Origin: Clostridia bacterium
GTDB taxonomy: Bacteria; Bacillota; Clostridia; Christensenellales; Aristaeellaceae
DNA: 32,815 nucleotides
Direction of reading: 5' to 3'
NCBI GenBank assembly: GCA_030535375.1
Contig: JAUNJB010000007.1
Location: 1 to 32,815 of the forward strand
The notes beneath the pieces were generated by a model. The model did not search any database and was not told where the DNA came from. It saw nothing but the letters and a program-made list of their open reading frames with translations. The translations under genes and the position numbers were made by a program. Positions 30,754 through 32,815 of the stretch are shown piece by piece. Numbering within the stretch: position 1 is the stretch's first letter; each line of letters starts with the position of its first letter.

Positions 30754-32655
30754 ATGCGTTACGCAATCGGTATCGATTTGGGCGGCACCAACATCGCCGC
30801 GGGCATTGTGGACGAAGCTTATGCGATTTTGAAACGGGACAGCATCCCCACGCATGCATCAAGGCCGTGGCCGGAGATCGTGGCGGATATGGCGCTGCTC
30901 GCCGCCCGCCTGGTGGAACAGGCCGGGCTTGCGCCCGAGGATTGCGCGGGCATCGGTGTGGGCAGCCCGGGCACCTGCAACGCGCAGACCGGCGAGGTCG
31001 TCTACTCCAACAATATCAGCTGGGAGCATGTGCCCCTGGCCGCCGAGCTGACCCGGCTGACGGGCTATCCCTGCCGCATCAGCAACGACGCCAACTGCGC
31101 GGCTCTCGGCGAGGCGGTGGCGGGCGCCGCCAAGGGCTGCAGCGACGTCGTGCTGCTGACGCTGGGCACGGGCGTGGGCAGCGGCATCGTGCTGAACGGC
31201 GAGATCTTTGAGGGAATCGACAGCGCGGGCGCGGAGCTCGGGCATACGACGATGATCTCCGGCGGCGTGCGCTGCACCTGCGGACGGGAAGGCTGTGTGG
31301 AGAGCTACGTCTCCGCGACGGCGCTCATCCGCATGGCCAGGGAGGAGGCGGCACGCCATCCGGGCAGTGTGCTGGTGGGGCGCGATATCGATGCCAAGGC
31401 CGTCTATGAGGCGAAGGACGCGGGCGATGAGGCGGCCTGCGAGGCGGTGGCGCGGTACGAGATGTATCTGGGTGAAGCCGCGGTGAATGTGGCCAATCTC
31501 TTCAGGCCGCAGATGCTGCTGATCGGCGGCGGCGTTTCCGGCCGGGGAAAGGCGCTGACGGAGCCGCTGAACGCCTATGTGCGCGAACACTGCTTCGGCG
31601 GCGATCACAGCTACGTGACGAAGGTGGCGGCGGCCAGCCTGGGCAATCTGGCGGGCATCATCGGCGCTGCGGCGCTGTGCCTGCGCAAGCCGGGCGCGGG
31701 GCCGCTGCTGCTCAAGCCTGCGTTCAAGGATTATATCTGGGGAGGAAGCCGGCTCAAGACGGACTTTGGCAAGGCGACCGAGATGACGCCGCTGGCCGAG
31801 AGCTGGGAGCTCAGCTGCCATGAGGACGGACCGTCCGTCATCCTGAACGGGCCGTGGGCCGGCAGAACGCTCAAGGCGTATCTGGAGGCCCACCCGCAGC
31901 ATCTGCGCGCCGGGGCGGACGCGGGGACGGAGTTCCCGCTGCTGATCAAGCTGATCGACGCCGCGCGCTCCCTCTCCGTGCAGGTGCACCCGGATGACGA
32001 GTACGCGCGCCGGGAGGAAAACTCCTTTGGCAAGACGGAGATGTGGTACGTGGTCGACGCCGAGCCGGGCGCGGGCATCTACTACGGCTTCAAGGAGCGG
32101 ATTACCCTTGAGGAGATGGAGGAGGCCATCAAAACTGATACGCTTACGGACAGGCTCAACTGGGTGAGCGCGAAGCCGGGCGACGTGTTCTTCATTCCCG
32201 CGGGCACGGTGCACGCCATCGGCGCGGGCCTGCTCATCGCGGAGGTGCAGCAGAGCTCCAACCTGACCTATCGCGTATATGACTATGGGCGTGTGGGCGC
32301 GGACGGCAAACCGCGCGCGCTGCACATTAAGAAGGCGCTCGATGTGGCCCTGCGTGAACAGCCCGTCAACCCCGTCGGCCCGACGGAGCCCGCGCGGGCT
32401 GTCGACGGCGGCGAGATTCAGCCGCTGGTCAGCTGCGAAAAGTTTGATGTCAGCGCGCTGACGGTGCGCGGGCTGATGCGGGGCCGGGCGGAGACACAGA
32501 GCTTCCATGCGCTGATGTGCCTGAACGGCGCGGGCGCACTGGTCGCCGGCGGCCACAGCGTGCCGCTGGCCAAGGGACAGACCGTATTCCTTCCGGCGGG
32601 CATGGGCGATTATCAGCTCGCGGGCGACATGCGGCTGCTCAAGACGACCCTGTAA
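30754..32655 (+). CDS. ROK sugar kinase fused to class I mannose-6-phosphate isomerase
   Basis: This 633-residue protein is a fusion. Residues 1-312 are a ROK kinase: DLGGTN (8-13), catalytic Asp112 in SNDANCAALGE, LGTGVGSGI, and the zinc site His164, Cys174, Cys176, Cys181 (CTCGREGCVE). Residues 317-633 are a ManA-type cupin isomerase: YIWGGSRL, QVHPDDEYA with His412, KTEMWYVVD with Glu429, and FIPAGTVHAIGAG with His487 as zinc ligands. The pair could turn mannose into mannose-6-phosphate and then fructose-6-phosphate; the kinase could also use glucose. AAAGGA precedes the ATG at 30754. It follows the dead ABC gene by 177 bases with no clear terminator. Confidence 0.93.
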   Translation: MRYAIGIDLGGTNIAAGIVDEAYAILKRDSIPTHASRPWPEIVADMALLAARLVEQAGLAPEDCAGIGVGSPGTCNAQTGEVVYSNNISWEHVPLAAELTRLTGYPCRISNDANCAALGEAVAGAAKGCSDVVLLTLGTGVGSGIVLNGEIFEGIDSAGAELGHTTMISGGVRCTCGREGCVESYVSATALIRMAREEAARHPGSVLVGRDIDAKAVYEAKDAGDEAACEAVARYEMYLGEAAVNVANLFRPQMLLIGGGVSGRGKALTEPLNAYVREHCFGGDHSYVTKVAAASLGNLAGIIGAAALCLRKPGAGPLLLKPAFKDYIWGGSRLKTDFGKATEMTPLAESWELSCHEDGPSVILNGPWAGRTLKAYLEAHPQHLRAGADAGTEFPLLIKLIDAARSLSVQVHPDDEYARREENSFGKTEMWYVVDAEPGAGIYYGFKERITLEEMEEAIKTDTLTDRLNWVSAKPGDVFFIPAGTVHAIGAGLLIAEVQQSSNLTYRVYDYGRVGADGKPRALHIKKALDVALREQPVNPVGPTEPARAVDGGEIQPLVSCEKFDVSALTVRGLMRGRAETQSFHALMCLNGAGALVAGGHSVPLAKGQTVFLPAGMGDYQLAGDMRLLKTTL

Positions 32656-32664
32656 ACATATAAG

Positions 32665-32697
32665 AGCGGTGGACAGAAAGGCTGTTCACCGCTTTTT
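32665..32697 (+). terminator. Intrinsic terminator after the kinase-isomerase gene
   Basis: AGCGGTGGACAG (32665-32676) pairs with CTGTTCACCGCT (32682-32693) over 12 pairs with one G-U, loop AAAGG, followed by a run of five Ts. It lies ten bases after the stop codon. Confidence 0.9.
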
Positions 32698-32705
32698 GCT
32701 TGCAA

Positions 32706-32815
32706 AAAAACCGGCCGCGCTCGTCCTCATCATGCGATTTGCAGCGATATACGGGAGGGGAAGCGGATACTGGCCGCAAGGGAATTGCGAAAAACCGGCC
32801 GCGCTCGCCCTCATC
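32706..32815. repeat. Direct repeat with 84-base period at the window edge
   Basis: A 26-base unit beginning AAAAACCGGCCGCGCTCG occurs at 32706-32731 and again at 32790-32815, differing at one base (T or C before CCTCATC). The second copy is cut by the window end, so unit length and copy number are unknown. Both are preceded by TTGC. The period is a multiple of three, but there is no start codon or ribosome site for a gene here. Confidence 0.6.

Noticed and set aside
30630..31211. 193-codon frame overlapping the start of the ROK kinase
   Set aside because: A +1-frame shadow of the kinase; its translation is Gly/Arg-rich and the kinase frame has all motifs.
32706..32815. CRISPR array at the right edge
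   Set aside because: Only two units are visible, the spacing (58 bases between units) is too long for typical spacers, and no cas gene is nearby.

Overview
This is a chromosomal segment of a GC-rich Firmicute, most likely a clostridial gut-type bacterium. The gene families support this (DegV, BlaI/BlaR1, KtrAB, YesM/YesN-type two-component system, ECF sigma factor with a DUF4179-like partner), as do the strong AGGAGG-type ribosome sites and the many well-spaced sigma-A promoters (TTGACA, 17 bp, TATAAT). Family or genus cannot be read from the sequence; an uncultured Clostridia lineage is an inference.

Layout. 1-548 (-): start of an ABC exporter cut by the window edge. 802-2633 (+): a DegV lipid-binding protein and a D-mannonate-oxidoreductase-like SDR. 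2634-3170: a gene-free convergent gap holding a roughly 250 bp element with terminal inverted repeats and a strongly folded core. 3171-3815 (-): a Vat/CatB-type acetyltransferase. 3959-5694 (-): an ECF sigma factor and its overlapping membrane anti-sigma candidate, divergent from 5964-10392 (+), a BlaI repressor and an unusually large BlaR1-like M56 sensor protease. 10605-12815 (+): AhpC and a thioredoxin-reductase/AhpF-NTD fusion with swapped domain order, behind a 34 bp palindrome. 12929-19997 (-): the aromatic operon aroF-tyrA-aroB-aroA-aroC-pheA-aroK, preceded by a Phe/Tyr-rich leader peptide and a terminator (20055-20253). 20312-22386 (-): the KtrAB potassium system. 22706-26234 (+): a sugar ABC importer (ATPase, permease, binding protein). 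26431-30576 (+): a YesN-type response regulator, a YesM-type kinase with almost no extracytoplasmic region, and an overlapping third gene for a two-domain ABC protein whose ATPase motifs are all destroyed. 30754-32655 (+): a ROK sugar kinase fused to mannose-6-phosphate isomerase. The window ends in a terminator and an 84 bp-spaced repeat.

How the parts fit. The right third reads as one sugar-uptake locus: importer, sensing module and a kinase-isomerase fusion that could take mannose or glucose into glycolysis. The most novel candidate is the sensing module, in which a catalytically dead copy of the importer's own ATPase is translationally coupled to a kinase with no sensor domain. It might report transporter state to the kinase. 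The aro operon appears to be controlled by classical ribosome-mediated attenuation through a leader peptide. The left half is rich in envelope-stress and redox sensing, with several operator-like dyads sitting directly on promoters.
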